Assembly: GCA_015059735.1 (NCBI GenBank)
Contig: SUZX01000001.1
Span: 218,734 to 282,733 of the forward strand
DNA length: 64,000 bases
From: Rikenellaceae bacterium
Lineage (GTDB): Bacteria > Bacteroidota > Bacteroidia > Bacteroidales > Rikenellaceae
Direction of reading: 5' to 3'
Numbering within the stretch: the first letter of the stretch is position 1; every line of letters begins with the position of its first letter. Below are positions 10,587 through 20,451 of the stretch, piece by piece. The notes below the pieces were generated by a model that was not told the DNA's origin, searched no databases, and saw only the letters and a list, made by a program, of their open reading frames with translations. Both the position numbers and the translations under genes were made by a program.

Positions 10587-11696
10587 ATGACATTTACCAA
10601 GATCAACCATTACGAGAAAGAGTACGCCGATGCCCACCACGACACGGCACTAAACGTGACACAGGGTGTTGAAGATCAACCGATTGTCAATCCCTATTTC
10701 GTACATCGCAAAAAACGCAAACTTACTACCGACGAATACGTTGCAGGGATTTTGCGTGGCGACATCACTACCCTATCACAAGCAATCACGCTTGTTGAAA
10801 GTGCCAATCCCGATCATTATGCCCAAGCGCAGGAGATCATCGAACAATGTCTGCCCCATGCCGGCAAATCGGTGCGAATCGGTATCACGGGCGTTCCCGG
10901 GGCCGGCAAATCGACCTTTATCGAGGCCGTTGGCAACATGGTTACCTCGTTGCATCACAAGTTGGCGGTGTTGGCCATCGACCCCTCGTCGGAACGAAGT
11001 GGCGGCTCGATTCTCGGCGACAAAACACGCATGGAGAGCATTTGCCACAACCCCTCGGTATTCATCCGCCCCTCGCCTTCAGCAGGATCGTTGGGAGGTG
11101 TTGCCCGCAAAACACGAGAAACGGTCGTTCTATGCGAAGCCGCAGGCTTTGATGTGATCTTCATCGAAACGGTAGGTGTTGGACAATCGGAAACCGTCGT
11201 ACACTCGATGGTCGATCTCTTCATGTTGTTGCAAATTTCGGGTGCTGGTGATGAATTGCAAGGTATCAAGCGAGGAATCATGGAGATGGCCGATTTGATG
11301 GTGATCACCAAAGCCGAAGGGGAAAATATCCATAAAGCAGAATTGGCTCGCACCCAATTCCAAAGTGCATTACGACTATTCCCTGAACCGGAGTCGGGTT
11401 GGCGACCACAGGTTTTCACCTGTTCCTCGGTAGCGCAAACCGGTTTGGAAGAGGTATGGAAAGGAGTTGAAGATTATCTCGAACACATCCAGCAAAACGG
11501 CTATTTCCAACACAACCGTAACCGACAGAACAAATACTGGATGTATGAAACAATTAACGAAGCGTTACGCAACTCATTCTATCACTCTCCGCAGATCGAA
11601 ACACGCATCGCAGAGTATGAACAACGAGTATTAAACGACAAAATATCCTCGTTCATAGCCGCCAAAGAGTTGTTGGATCTCTATTTCGAGAAATAA
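10587..11696 (+). CDS. meaB: Methylmalonyl-CoA mutase-associated GTPase MeaB (ArgK family)
   Basis: G1 motif GITGVPGAGKST; AIDPSSERSGGSILGDKTRM; VIFIETVGVGQSE; start moved to MTFTKINHYEKEYADAHH. Confidence 0.92.
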   Translation: MTFTKINHYEKEYADAHHDTALNVTQGVEDQPIVNPYFVHRKKRKLTTDEYVAGILRGDITTLSQAITLVESANPDHYAQAQEIIEQCLPHAGKSVRIGITGVPGAGKSTFIEAVGNMVTSLHHKLAVLAIDPSSERSGGSILGDKTRMESICHNPSVFIRPSPSAGSLGGVARKTRETVVLCEAAGFDVIFIETVGVGQSETVVHSMVDLFMLLQISGAGDELQGIKRGIMEMADLMVITKAEGENIHKAELARTQFQSALRLFPEPESGWRPQVFTCSSVAQTGLEEVWKGVEDYLEHIQQNGYFQHNRNRQNKYWMYETINEALRNSFYHSPQIETRIAEYEQRVLNDKISSFIAAKELLDLYFEK

Positions 11697-11703
11697 TTAT
11701 AGC

Positions 11704-11737
11704 AAAACTCCGGTCATCTCGAACGACCGGAGTTTTT
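11704..11737 (+). terminator. Terminator between meaB and gadB (convergent)
   Basis: AAAACTCCGGTC-N-GACCGGAGTTTTT hairpin. Confidence 0.8.
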
Positions 11738-11749
11738 GTAATATGACGA

Positions 11750-13165
11750 TCAGTGGGTAAAAACTTTACCTTTCTGCTTCTCTTTTTGGTGGTATTTAAG
11801 ACGCGAAGTGGTAGGATACTCCAATTTCTCAAACTCGGCAACCGCATTGCGAATATCGGCCAGTAACATATCGGCCATATCGCGCGACATACCTTGTCGG
11901 ACAACAATACGCATCACAATCATATCCTCGATATTTTTGGGCATCGTATAGGCCGGCACCATCCAACCGCTCTGCTGCAAAGTGGCCTGCAAATCGAAGA
12001 GAGTCCATTTGGCATTTTTATCATATTCGGGATCCATCGTCCAAATGAACAGCGGATTAACAACCTCCGTAGAGTAGTTGCGGAAGCACTTCATCTTGCC
12101 GATCTCGCGGTGACAATAGCAAGCGATATCCATCGAATTCTGTTGAATCTCTTTATAACCTTCAAATCCTAAGCGGATGAAATTGTAATACTGACCCAAG
12201 ATCTGCGCCGCAGGGCGTGAGAAATTCAATCCCACCTGCGTAATGTTAGCGCCCAAATAGTTCACCGAGAACGACATCTCGTCGGGTAGGTACTTTTTGT
12301 CTTTCCAAACCACCCAACCCAAACCCGGGTAAACAAGTCCGTATTTATGACCCGAAGTCGAGATCGACAAGACCCATTTCAAGCGGAAATCCCATTTCTT
12401 TTCGGGTTTTAGGAAAGGTAGAATAAAACCACCGGAAGCAGCATCGACATGGATCGGAATCTCATGACCGGTCTTCTTATTATACTCGTCGAGCGCTTTA
12501 TCCAGCCCCTCTATATCATCGTCGAGACCGGTCCACGTTACACCGGCAATCGGCACGATACAGATGGTATTCTCATCGCATAAGGCCAATGCCTGCTTCG
12601 GGTCGAGGGTGATATGTTCAAGTGTCAGCGGTACGGTACGCAACTCGATCTGCCATAGTTGGCAGAACTTCTCCCAAACAACCTGATAGCCAGCACTCAT
12701 CACCAAATTGGGTTTATCGTAAGGTTTACCGGCCGCTTTACGTCGATTGCGCCAGCGCAACCAAGCAGCGACTCCACCCAACATACAGGCCTCCGAAGAG
12801 CCGATACCCAATGCTCCGGTTTTCCATTTGGCCTTCTCCGGTGAATTCCACAGATTGGCGACAATATTCAAACAACGACCACACATCACCGCAACACGCG
12901 GATACTCTGTTTCATCGATATAATTGATGCTGATGGCCTCGTTCATCAAACGTGTGGCGTAGTCGTCCATGTAGGTCGTAACAAATGTTGCCAAATTCAG
13001 TCGCGGCTGAGTCTGGGGATAGGTTTCGTCTTTGACCATTTGATAAGCAATCTCAGGAGATGTTTTACCCTTCGGAATATACTCGGTAGGGATTGGTGAA
13101 CGCATCTCCTTCGATCCATAAACATCCGTCAGTGTGTCGGTAGCGGTGTGCTTTGATTGATTCAT
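11750..13165 (-). CDS. gadB: Glutamate decarboxylase
   Basis: PLP-dependent GAD family; HVDAASGGFILPFL, WVLSISTSGHKYGLVYPGLGWVVWKD (PLP Lys); start at MNQSKHTATDTLTDVYGS. Confidence 0.93.
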   Translation of the reverse strand: MNQSKHTATDTLTDVYGSKEMRSPIPTEYIPKGKTSPEIAYQMVKDETYPQTQPRLNLATFVTTYMDDYATRLMNEAISINYIDETEYPRVAVMCGRCLNIVANLWNSPEKAKWKTGALGIGSSEACMLGGVAAWLRWRNRRKAAGKPYDKPNLVMSAGYQVVWEKFCQLWQIELRTVPLTLEHITLDPKQALALCDENTICIVPIAGVTWTGLDDDIEGLDKALDEYNKKTGHEIPIHVDAASGGFILPFLKPEKKWDFRLKWVLSISTSGHKYGLVYPGLGWVVWKDKKYLPDEMSFSVNYLGANITQVGLNFSRPAAQILGQYYNFIRLGFEGYKEIQQNSMDIACYCHREIGKMKCFRNYSTEVVNPLFIWTMDPEYDKNAKWTLFDLQATLQQSGWMVPAYTMPKNIEDMIVMRIVVRQGMSRDMADMLLADIRNAVAEFEKLEYPTTSRLKYHQKEKQKGKVFTH

Positions 13166-13349
13166 AATATAACTGTTTAATTGGTTTTGTACGGCCTTGA
13201 ATGCACGAACTATGCCAAGAAATATGAATGTAGAGCGAAATAGAGATAAAAACTTTCCATAAAAAATTGGCAGAGATGAGGTAATTCGATTATTATTCAT
13301 ATATTTGCTTTGTGGGGGAATTACCCGCAAGGCAATAATTTGAAACGAT

Positions 13350-14051
13350 ATGAAAAGATTAGTTGTATTTACCGGAGCGGGAATCAGTGCCGAAAGCGGA
13401 TTAGCAACCTTTCGCGATTCGGATGGATTGTGGGCGAACTATCGTATCGAAGAGGTATGTACTCCCGAAGCCTTAACATACAATCGTGCAACGGTTATCG
13501 AATTCTATAACAAACGACGGCGAGAAATGCTTGCGGCACAACCTAATGCTGCACATCATGCTGTGGCCTCATGGGAACGCTATTTCGATGTAGATGTCAT
13601 CACGCAAAATGTGGATAATCTTCATGAACGCGCCGGCTCGACCCGCATCACTCACTTGCACGGAGAACTTACAAAATTACGTTCATCGCGCAATCCGGAG
13701 TTGATCGTGCCAATCGATGGTTGGGAACAGCCACTCGATGCTTTGGCATCCGATGGCGCTCTACTACGTCCCCACATTGTCTTTTTTGGCGAAGCTGTTC
13801 CGATGTTTGAACAAGCGGCACGCATTGCAGCCGAGGCTGACATCATGGTAGTTATCGGAACTTCGTTGGCAGTTTATCCCGCAGCATCGTTAGTACGCTA
13901 TGTGCGTTCCGACATTCCAATCTACGTCGTCGATCCGGGAAATCCGGACACCTCCGGCATTCGAAATCCGCTAACCATCATTCGCAAACGAGCAGCAGAA
14001 GGAGTATCTGAACTAACCACCTTACTCCAAGAGCATAATGACAAAATATAG
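13350..14051 (+). CDS. cobB: Sirtuin, NAD-dependent protein deacylase (class III/SIRT5-like, no zinc Cys tetrad)
   Basis: GAGISAESGLATFRDSDGLW, TQNVDNLHERAGS, HLHGELT, RPHIVFFGEAVP, IGTSLAVYPAASLV; FYNKRRR matches the Y-x-x-R desuccinylase signature. Confidence 0.88.
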   Translation: MKRLVVFTGAGISAESGLATFRDSDGLWANYRIEEVCTPEALTYNRATVIEFYNKRRREMLAAQPNAAHHAVASWERYFDVDVITQNVDNLHERAGSTRITHLHGELTKLRSSRNPELIVPIDGWEQPLDALASDGALLRPHIVFFGEAVPMFEQAARIAAEADIMVVIGTSLAVYPAASLVRYVRSDIPIYVVDPGNPDTSGIRNPLTIIRKRAAEGVSELTTLLQEHNDKI

Positions 14052-14144
14052 GCTATTTCGAAGGCTCCATAAAAACCGCGACTCATACAAAGTTTCGGTT
14101 TTTTTTCGTATCTTTACCCCGTTATTTTCAAACTACTTGAACAG

Positions 14145-14906
14145 ATGGCTCAAACTTTTGATATTTTCCTTATCGTCATGGCAGTAATGGCCGTATTGGT
14201 CTTTGTAGCTCTGCAATTTTTCGAAGCAGGCTATGGGTACCTCTTCGATCGCCGCTATGGGTCTCCCATCCCCAACAAAATAGGATGGGTAATGATGGAG
14301 GCTCCGGTATTTATCTTCATGAGCATATTGTGGGCCAACTCCGAGCGAATGTGGGAAAGTGTACCATTGGCTTTGTTCTTGATTTTTCAGACCCACTACC
14401 TCCAACGAGCATTCATTTTTCCACTCTTATTGCGAGGCAATTCAAAAATGCCATTGGGAATTATTCTGATGGGAATGCTCTTCAACACGCTCAACGCATT
14501 GATGCAAGGAGGTTGGATCTTCTACGTTTCACCGGAAGGATATTATGACGAATGGTTTGCGAAACCCTATATTTATATCGGAGGTGCAATTTTCGTTGCC
14601 GGAATGATTATTAACCTCCACTCCGACCACATCATCCGTAACCTTCGCAAACCGGGAGACACCCGCCACTACATTCCGCAAGGAGGAATGTTTCGCTACG
14701 TTTCATCGGCCAACTATTTTGGGGAGTTTCTCGAATGGGTAGGATTTGCCATTGCATCGTGGTCGTGGTCAGGAGCAGTCTTCGCGCTATGGACCTTTGC
14801 AAACCTTGCACCTCGGGCAGCCTCGTTGCGACAACGTTATGAGCAAGAATTCGGAGAAGAGTTTACGCGTCTCAAACGGAAACGCATCATTCCATTCATT
14901 TATTAA
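14145..14906 (+). CDS. Steroid 5-alpha-reductase family protein (SRD5A-like)
   Basis: C-terminal block [69 protein letters not shown]...[14 protein letters not shown] closely parallels the 3-oxo-5-alpha-steroid 4-dehydrogenase signature (recalled human SRD5A1: [42 protein letters not shown]). Confidence 0.9.
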   Translation: [253 protein letters not shown]

Positions 14907-14924
14907 AAAGCTCATTCTATTCCT

Positions 14925-16151
14925 ATGGAATCCAAACTATTTACTCCTTTTCAATTAGGGCCACTCACACTGCGCAACCGTACCATTCGTTCGGCTGCTT
15001 TTGAATCAATGGGCAAGGATTTCGGGCCAACAGAACAGCTCAAAAACTACCATGTTTCGGTTGCTCGGGGCGGCATTGGCATGACCACGTTGGCCTATGC
15101 AGCAGTTAATCGCAGCGGGTTATCATTCAACAAACAAATATGGTTGCGTCCGGAGATCGTTCCCGAGTTGAAAGATATCACCGACGCCATTCATGCCGAA
15201 GGAGCCGCCGCCGGCATTCAAATCGGACACTGCGGCAACATGACCCACTGGTCAACAGCAGGATGCTTTCCGGTAGGAGCATCAACAGGATTTAACCTCT
15301 ACTCTCCCACATTTGTACGCGGCATGCGTCGCTCAGAATGCGAATCGTTTGCCAAAGATTTCGGCAAAGCGGTTCGTACGGCTCATGAATCAGGATTCGA
15401 CTCCGTAGAGGTACATGCCGGTCACGGATATCTTATTTCCCAATTTCTCTCTCCCTATACCAATCACCGTCGCGACGAATATGGCGGGTCGCTTGACAAC
15501 CGCATGCGATTTATGCGCATGTGCCTAACAGAAGTATTGGAGGAGGCTGCCAAATATAAGATGGCCGTTGTGGTAAAACACAACATGGAAGATGGTTTCA
15601 AACGCGGAATTCAGATCCCCGAAAGCATTGAGATCGCCAAAGAAATCGAGCGTTTGGGAGTAAACGGCATAGTCCTTTCTTCGGGGTTTGTTTCGAAAGC
15701 TCCAATGGCGGTTATGCGCGGAAAAATTCCGACAAAGACCATGAGTTACTATATGCCTTGGTCTTCGTGGCCGCAAAAGATCGTACTTAATTTCTTCGGT
15801 GATTTGATGATCCGCCAATACGACTTCGAAGAGTGTTATTTCCTCGAAAACGCGCTTAAATTCCGCAAAGAGCTAAAATTACCGCTGATCTATGTCGGAG
15901 GATTGGTTTCTCGCGAAGGTATAGAGAAAGTGCTGAATTCGGGATTTGAGCTTGTACAGATGGCTCGCGCTTTGGTTAACGATCCAGCCTTTGTCAACAA
16001 ATTAAAAGCCGGTGATATGACCACTCGTTCAGGTTGCGACCACCGCGACTACTGCATGGCTCGCATGTATTCGGTAGATATGCAGTGTTGCCACAATTGC
16101 AAGGAGCATATTCCAGACAAGATTTGGAAAGAGTTGGCCAAAATCAAATAA
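14925..16151 (+). CDS. NADH:flavin oxidoreductase, Old Yellow Enzyme/BaiCD-type barrel; candidate steroid 5-beta-reductase/enoate reductase
   Basis: LFTPFQLGPLTLRNRTIRSA, AGIQIGHCGN, VEVHAGHGYLISQFLSPYTNHRRDEYGGSLDNRMRF, C-terminal Cys cluster CDHRDYCMARMYSVDMQCCHNC; lacks the C-terminal NAD(P)/FAD domain. Confidence 0.85.
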   Translation: MESKLFTPFQLGPLTLRNRTIRSAAFESMGKDFGPTEQLKNYHVSVARGGIGMTTLAYAAVNRSGLSFNKQIWLRPEIVPELKDITDAIHAEGAAAGIQIGHCGNMTHWSTAGCFPVGASTGFNLYSPTFVRGMRRSECESFAKDFGKAVRTAHESGFDSVEVHAGHGYLISQFLSPYTNHRRDEYGGSLDNRMRFMRMCLTEVLEEAAKYKMAVVVKHNMEDGFKRGIQIPESIEIAKEIERLGVNGIVLSSGFVSKAPMAVMRGKIPTKTMSYYMPWSSWPQKIVLNFFGDLMIRQYDFEECYFLENALKFRKELKLPLIYVGGLVSREGIEKVLNSGFELVQMARALVNDPAFVNKLKAGDMTTRSGCDHRDYCMARMYSVDMQCCHNCKEHIPDKIWKELAKIK

Positions 16152-16155
16152 TGAG

Positions 16156-16965
16156 ATGAAACGAGGTGAGGTAAAAAAAGGCTCGGTGTGGGCTCTTGTG
16201 ACAGGAGCAGGCTCGGGAATCGGACGTGGCTACGCGAATCGATTGGCCAAATTGGGTTATAACGTAATATTGGTAGGGAACAATCGAGCACCATTGGAGC
16301 AAGTTCAAAAAGAGATTGCAACGATCGCAACCGGAATAGAGGTACGCACCTTATCGATCGATCTTGCACGAATGGAAGCCGCCGATGAACTATACGACAC
16401 GGTAAAGAGTTGGGGAATTGAGATCGAGGTATTGATCAACAATGCAGGCATTTTCTCATTTTGCGACATACTGAACACCCCAATTGAGCGCATCGAACGA
16501 ATGACGCTTCTTCATGACATGACGTTAGCTAAAAATTGTCGCCGTTTTGGCAATGACATGGTTGCTCGCGGACGAGGATATATTCTCAATATGTCCTCCT
16601 ACTCGGTATGGATGCCTTGGCCCGGAATGGCTCTCTACACTGCGACAAAAGCCTATGTACGCTCTTTCACCAAGGCCTTCTCGCGCGAAATGCGACCGCA
16701 AGGTGTTCGGGTAACCGCCGTATGTCCAGCAGGAGTGGCAACCGATCTCTACGGTTTATCATCACGTTGGCAAAAGATCGGCCGACGGTTAGGAGTCTTG
16801 ATCTCTCCCGATAGTTGTGCTCGTCGTGGATTGCAGGCTTTATGGCGCGGAAAGAAATGTATCGTACCCGACTGGTGGAATCGTTTATGGATTCCGTTGT
16901 GTATGGCCGTGCCGATGTGGATGTTACAACCTATACGCAAATTTACGATGAAATTCCAAAAATAG
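16156..16965 (+). CDS. Short-chain dehydrogenase/reductase, candidate 3-hydroxysteroid dehydrogenase
   Basis: TGAGSGIGRGYA, INNAG, YTATKAYV SDR motifs; clustered with the 5AR and OYE genes. Confidence 0.82.
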   Translation: MKRGEVKKGSVWALVTGAGSGIGRGYANRLAKLGYNVILVGNNRAPLEQVQKEIATIATGIEVRTLSIDLARMEAADELYDTVKSWGIEIEVLINNAGIFSFCDILNTPIERIERMTLLHDMTLAKNCRRFGNDMVARGRGYILNMSSYSVWMPWPGMALYTATKAYVRSFTKAFSREMRPQGVRVTAVCPAGVATDLYGLSSRWQKIGRRLGVLISPDSCARRGLQALWRGKKCIVPDWWNRLWIPLCMAVPMWMLQPIRKFTMKFQK

Positions 16966-16970
16966 CACCG

Positions 16971-17597
16971 ATGATAGAAGGTATTCGCAACGTGGTATTC
17001 GATCTGGGTGGAGTCCTCGTTCCACTCAATCTTGATCGATGCAAAAAAGCCTTCATTGCATTGGGAATGCCGCAGATAGCCGAGATCATCGATCCTTGTC
17101 ATCCAGCTGCCATGATCCGCGATTTCGAACGTGGCGACATCACAGCGCATGAGATGTGCGAAGAGATGCGTCGAGTATCGGGTCGGCACGAAATCACCGA
17201 CGAAGCAATTGCCAAAGCTTATACAGCATTTATTGAAGAGATTCCGTCTAAACTGTTACGCTTAATTGATCGTTTGCGCATTGCCGGCTATCGCACCTAC
17301 ATCCTTTCGAACAACAATCCCATCGCCATGAAGCACATTAGAGGGCTATTTACAATTGAAGGTCGTAATATGACGGATTATTTCGATCGTATCTATCTCT
17401 CCTATGAGCAACACGAATTAAAACCCGATGTGGCAATTTTCAGCAAGATGATTGCCGACAGCGGGATTGTTCCCGAGGAGACTCTTTTCATCGACGATTC
17501 GGCTCACAATCTTGCCACAGCTCAGCAATTGGGATTTGCCGTATATCAACCCGATCCCAATGAGGATTTTTCGCATCTGTTTGAGATGATAAAATAA
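16971..17597 (+). CDS. HAD-superfamily hydrolase
   Basis: VVFDLGGVLVPLN (motif I), YILSNNNPI, KPDVAIFSKM, LFIDDSAHNL. Confidence 0.85.
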   Translation: MIEGIRNVVFDLGGVLVPLNLDRCKKAFIALGMPQIAEIIDPCHPAAMIRDFERGDITAHEMCEEMRRVSGRHEITDEAIAKAYTAFIEEIPSKLLRLIDRLRIAGYRTYILSNNNPIAMKHIRGLFTIEGRNMTDYFDRIYLSYEQHELKPDVAIFSKMIADSGIVPEETLFIDDSAHNLATAQQLGFAVYQPDPNEDFSHLFEMIK

Positions 17598-17718
17598 ACA
17601 AAATTGCTTTCTTAGGCTAAATCACAATAAAGTTTCTGTTACCACGTTTTTACCGTATCCAAACAGAATAAAAATACTAAAAATCCCGACTTGTTTTCAT
17701 AATTAATAGTGCTGTTCC

Positions 17719-20175
17719 ATGAAAAAGCCTCTAAAAATCATTCTTATAGTTGTTGGAGTCTTTATAATAATACTCTTCGGCATATCACTATTGATACCGC
17801 CCATTGCCAAAAACTATATCGAGAAACATGATCACGAGTTGATCGGACGTTCGATCCGCATGGAACGGTTACGATTCAACATACTATCAGGGCGTTTGCG
17901 TATCGAAGATCTACGAATTGGAGGAGCCGGTGATACAACCGAATTTTTCCGTCTCGACTCGTTTGACATGCGCGTACGATTATTGCCTTTGCTTTCCCGC
18001 AAGATCGATATACGGCACATTGCATTTGGACGTCCCGATATACGCATCTATCAATACGGGAATCGTTTCTCATTCGATGACATCATCGCCCATTTTAAGT
18101 CGTCGGAAGAGTCCGCCGACTCGATATCGGTAGTTGATACTACCCACATCGAACCAAGTCAACCATGGGAGATTGGCATTTATAATATCAGCATACGACA
18201 AGGACATATCTACTACAAAGATCTATTACTCGATGCCACATGGGGATTGAATGATATAAACCTTGTCATTCCCGGGGTCTATTTTGCGGGAGCATCGACC
18301 GATGTCGGTGCCGTATTGAATTTCGCAGAAGGTGGCTCGCTGGCAACACAAGTTGCCTACGACATTGCCACCTCGAAATTCAACATCGGGCTGCGACTTC
18401 AATCGTTGACGCTCGAAAGTATTCTACCCTACCTACGACAAAATCTCAATCTGTCGAAAGTTACAGGATTGCTCTCGGCAAATATTCGCTTAAAAGGAGA
18501 TACCCAACACCTGCTTGCATTACACACCGAAGGAGACGCATCACTCTCAGGATTCAAATTGCACGACATGCAAGAACGACCCGTAATCGGTGTTGACACA
18601 CTATCCATTCGCCTTACCAATGGTGATTTGGGTAAAAAACAACTTCTCTTCGATAAAGTTTACGTCGGAGGTTTCTCTGCATTCATGGAGTTGACTCCCG
18701 AAGGAAATAACTTTTCAACACTCATAAAATCCGACTCCACGACAACAGTAACCGCAACCGAACCTTCGAAAAACGAAGAGAAAGTGGTTAATCACGAAAA
18801 TATCCACCATGCAACTGATAGTGTTGCCTCAGACAATGGGTTCATTTTACGAATAGCAGATTTCGAAATTGCAAACAGCGAGATCCTCTTCCGCGACCAA
18901 ACTTTGCATACACCCTTCGAGTATCGTTTATCGGATATCCGCATGCGCAGTCGCGATTTCGACCCTCAAAGCAACAACAATCTTATACTCAACGCCCGCA
19001 TGCAGAAGACAGGAACTGCACGTTTCCGTTGGGTCGGATCACTCGCCAATTTGAATAACCACAACATATCTCTGTCGCTCTCTAATGTGGCTCTCAGTGA
19101 TTTTTCGCCTTATTGTGAACAATATACCGCCTATCCGTTATCACAAGGGAATCTCTCATTCCGTAGCCAAAATATCATCAAAAACCGCATTCTCGACGGC
19201 ACCAACCACCTAGACATTTTTGAACCGCAGGTGGAAAAGAAGCGGAAAGACATAAAACCCGAAATGAACATTCCACTCAAATTGGGATTGTATGTACTAA
19301 AAGACAAAAAGGGCCACGTATTGATGGATCTGCCAATAAAAGGAAGTCTCGATTCTCCGGAATTCTCCTACCGTAAGATTGTGCTGAAAGCTCTTGGTAA
19401 TGTACTTCTCAAAGTGGTTACAGCCCCTTTCTCATTCCTTACAGGAGGTAATCACGACCTCGAATATATCAACATCGAGCCACAACAATATACATTCACA
19501 TCCGAGCAATATGCAGCATTGGATAAGATCGCACAGATGTTGCAGGATAAGCCGGAGATGCAAATCGCCCTTACCCAGCGAATCAATCTGCAAAAAGCTA
19601 TTCCACAGCAAGCCTGCGATATACTGCGGATCTCTTACGCCACCTACCGACGCAATGGAGAAAATACCCCTTCGCAAACCGACTCGTTGCAACAATCAGC
19701 AACCGATAGTTTAGTGACTTCATCGGCTCAACCGGTTCGAAAACGACCCCGAATTTCAATGCTTGAATACGAACGGCTTTTGAAATTGGATATTGGCACT
19801 CCTGAGATCAATGCCTACGCAGATTCTTTACTCACCCTTCGGGGAATCTCAACACGCGGACTTTCGGCCACCGACAAAGCCATTAAACTCTTTGGAAACC
19901 AAGCGACACAACTGCTAAACCGAATGATGAACATGCGGGATAAAACTATTGTCGATTATATGTACTCGACTCATCAACTCGAAGCCCCAAAATTCCGAAT
20001 ACAGCCACTTGACTCGGTGACAAGAAACACCTATTCGGGACAAAATCGCTACACGATTTCCGTTGAAGTGGATGGGGAAAGTATCGAAGTAGGCACACCT
20101 CCGGGAGTTGAAGGAGATGGCCCGCAACCCAATCCGACAGACTCACTGGCAATAAATTCTTCATTGAAACCATAG
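17719..20175 (+). CDS. DUF748/AsmA-like envelope protein
   Basis: N-terminal TM then YIEKHDHELIGRSIRMERLRFNILSGRLRIEDLRI...; LSGFKLHD, FEIANSEILFRDQTLHTPFEYRLSDI; typical of DUF748 proteins. Confidence 0.75.
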   Translation: MKKPLKIILIVVGVFIIILFGISLLIPPIAKNYIEKHDHELIGRSIRMERLRFNILSGRLRIEDLRIGGAGDTTEFFRLDSFDMRVRLLPLLSRKIDIRHIAFGRPDIRIYQYGNRFSFDDIIAHFKSSEESADSISVVDTTHIEPSQPWEIGIYNISIRQGHIYYKDLLLDATWGLNDINLVIPGVYFAGASTDVGAVLNFAEGGSLATQVAYDIATSKFNIGLRLQSLTLESILPYLRQNLNLSKVTGLLSANIRLKGDTQHLLALHTEGDASLSGFKLHDMQERPVIGVDTLSIRLTNGDLGKKQLLFDKVYVGGFSAFMELTPEGNNFSTLIKSDSTTTVTATEPSKNEEKVVNHENIHHATDSVASDNGFILRIADFEIANSEILFRDQTLHTPFEYRLSDIRMRSRDFDPQSNNNLILNARMQKTGTARFRWVGSLANLNNHNISLSLSNVALSDFSPYCEQYTAYPLSQGNLSFRSQNIIKNRILDGTNHLDIFEPQVEKKRKDIKPEMNIPLKLGLYVLKDKKGHVLMDLPIKGSLDSPEFSYRKIVLKALGNVLLKVVTAPFSFLTGGNHDLEYINIEPQQYTFTSEQYAALDKIAQMLQDKPEMQIALTQRINLQKAIPQQACDILRISYATYRRNGENTPSQTDSLQQSATDSLVTSSAQPVRKRPRISMLEYERLLKLDIGTPEINAYADSLLTLRGISTRGLSATDKAIKLFGNQATQLLNRMMNMRDKTIVDYMYSTHQLEAPKFRIQPLDSVTRNTYSGQNRYTISVEVDGESIEVGTPPGVEGDGPQPNPTDSLAINSSLKP

Positions 20176-20306
20176 CTCCAATTATAGGGAATAAAAGATT
20201 GAATCGAATTGTTTACTAAATCGAACAATAAGATTATGCCAATTGAAAAGATAATGGTTTCGATTAGAATTTATCAAAAAAGTTTGTCCGAACCGAAAAA
20301 AGCCAT

Positions 20307-20314
20307 TATCTTTG
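20307..20314 (+). promoter_or_regulatory. -7 element (TATCTTTG) of the tRNA-Pro gene, with TTTG about 20 bp upstream (20283-20286)
   Basis: Matches the Bacteroidetes TTTG-N~20-TAnnTTTG promoter; about 50 bp upstream of the tRNA. Confidence 0.6.
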
Positions 20315-20364
20315 TTGTCCGATTGCAGGAATGATATTCATACCAAGAGTTGCAATTACAAGTT

Positions 20365-20439
20365 CGGGGTGTAGCGCAGTCCGGTTAGCGCACCTGCTTT
20401 GGGAGCAGGGGGTCGTGGGTTCGAATCCCGCTACCCCGA
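20365..20439 (+). tRNA. tRNA-Pro(TGG)
   Basis: Cloverleaf CGGGGTG...CTTTGGGAG anticodon loop...GGTTCGAATCC...TACCCCGA; no encoded CCA. Confidence 0.95.
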
Positions 20440-20451
20440 CAATCTGAAAAT

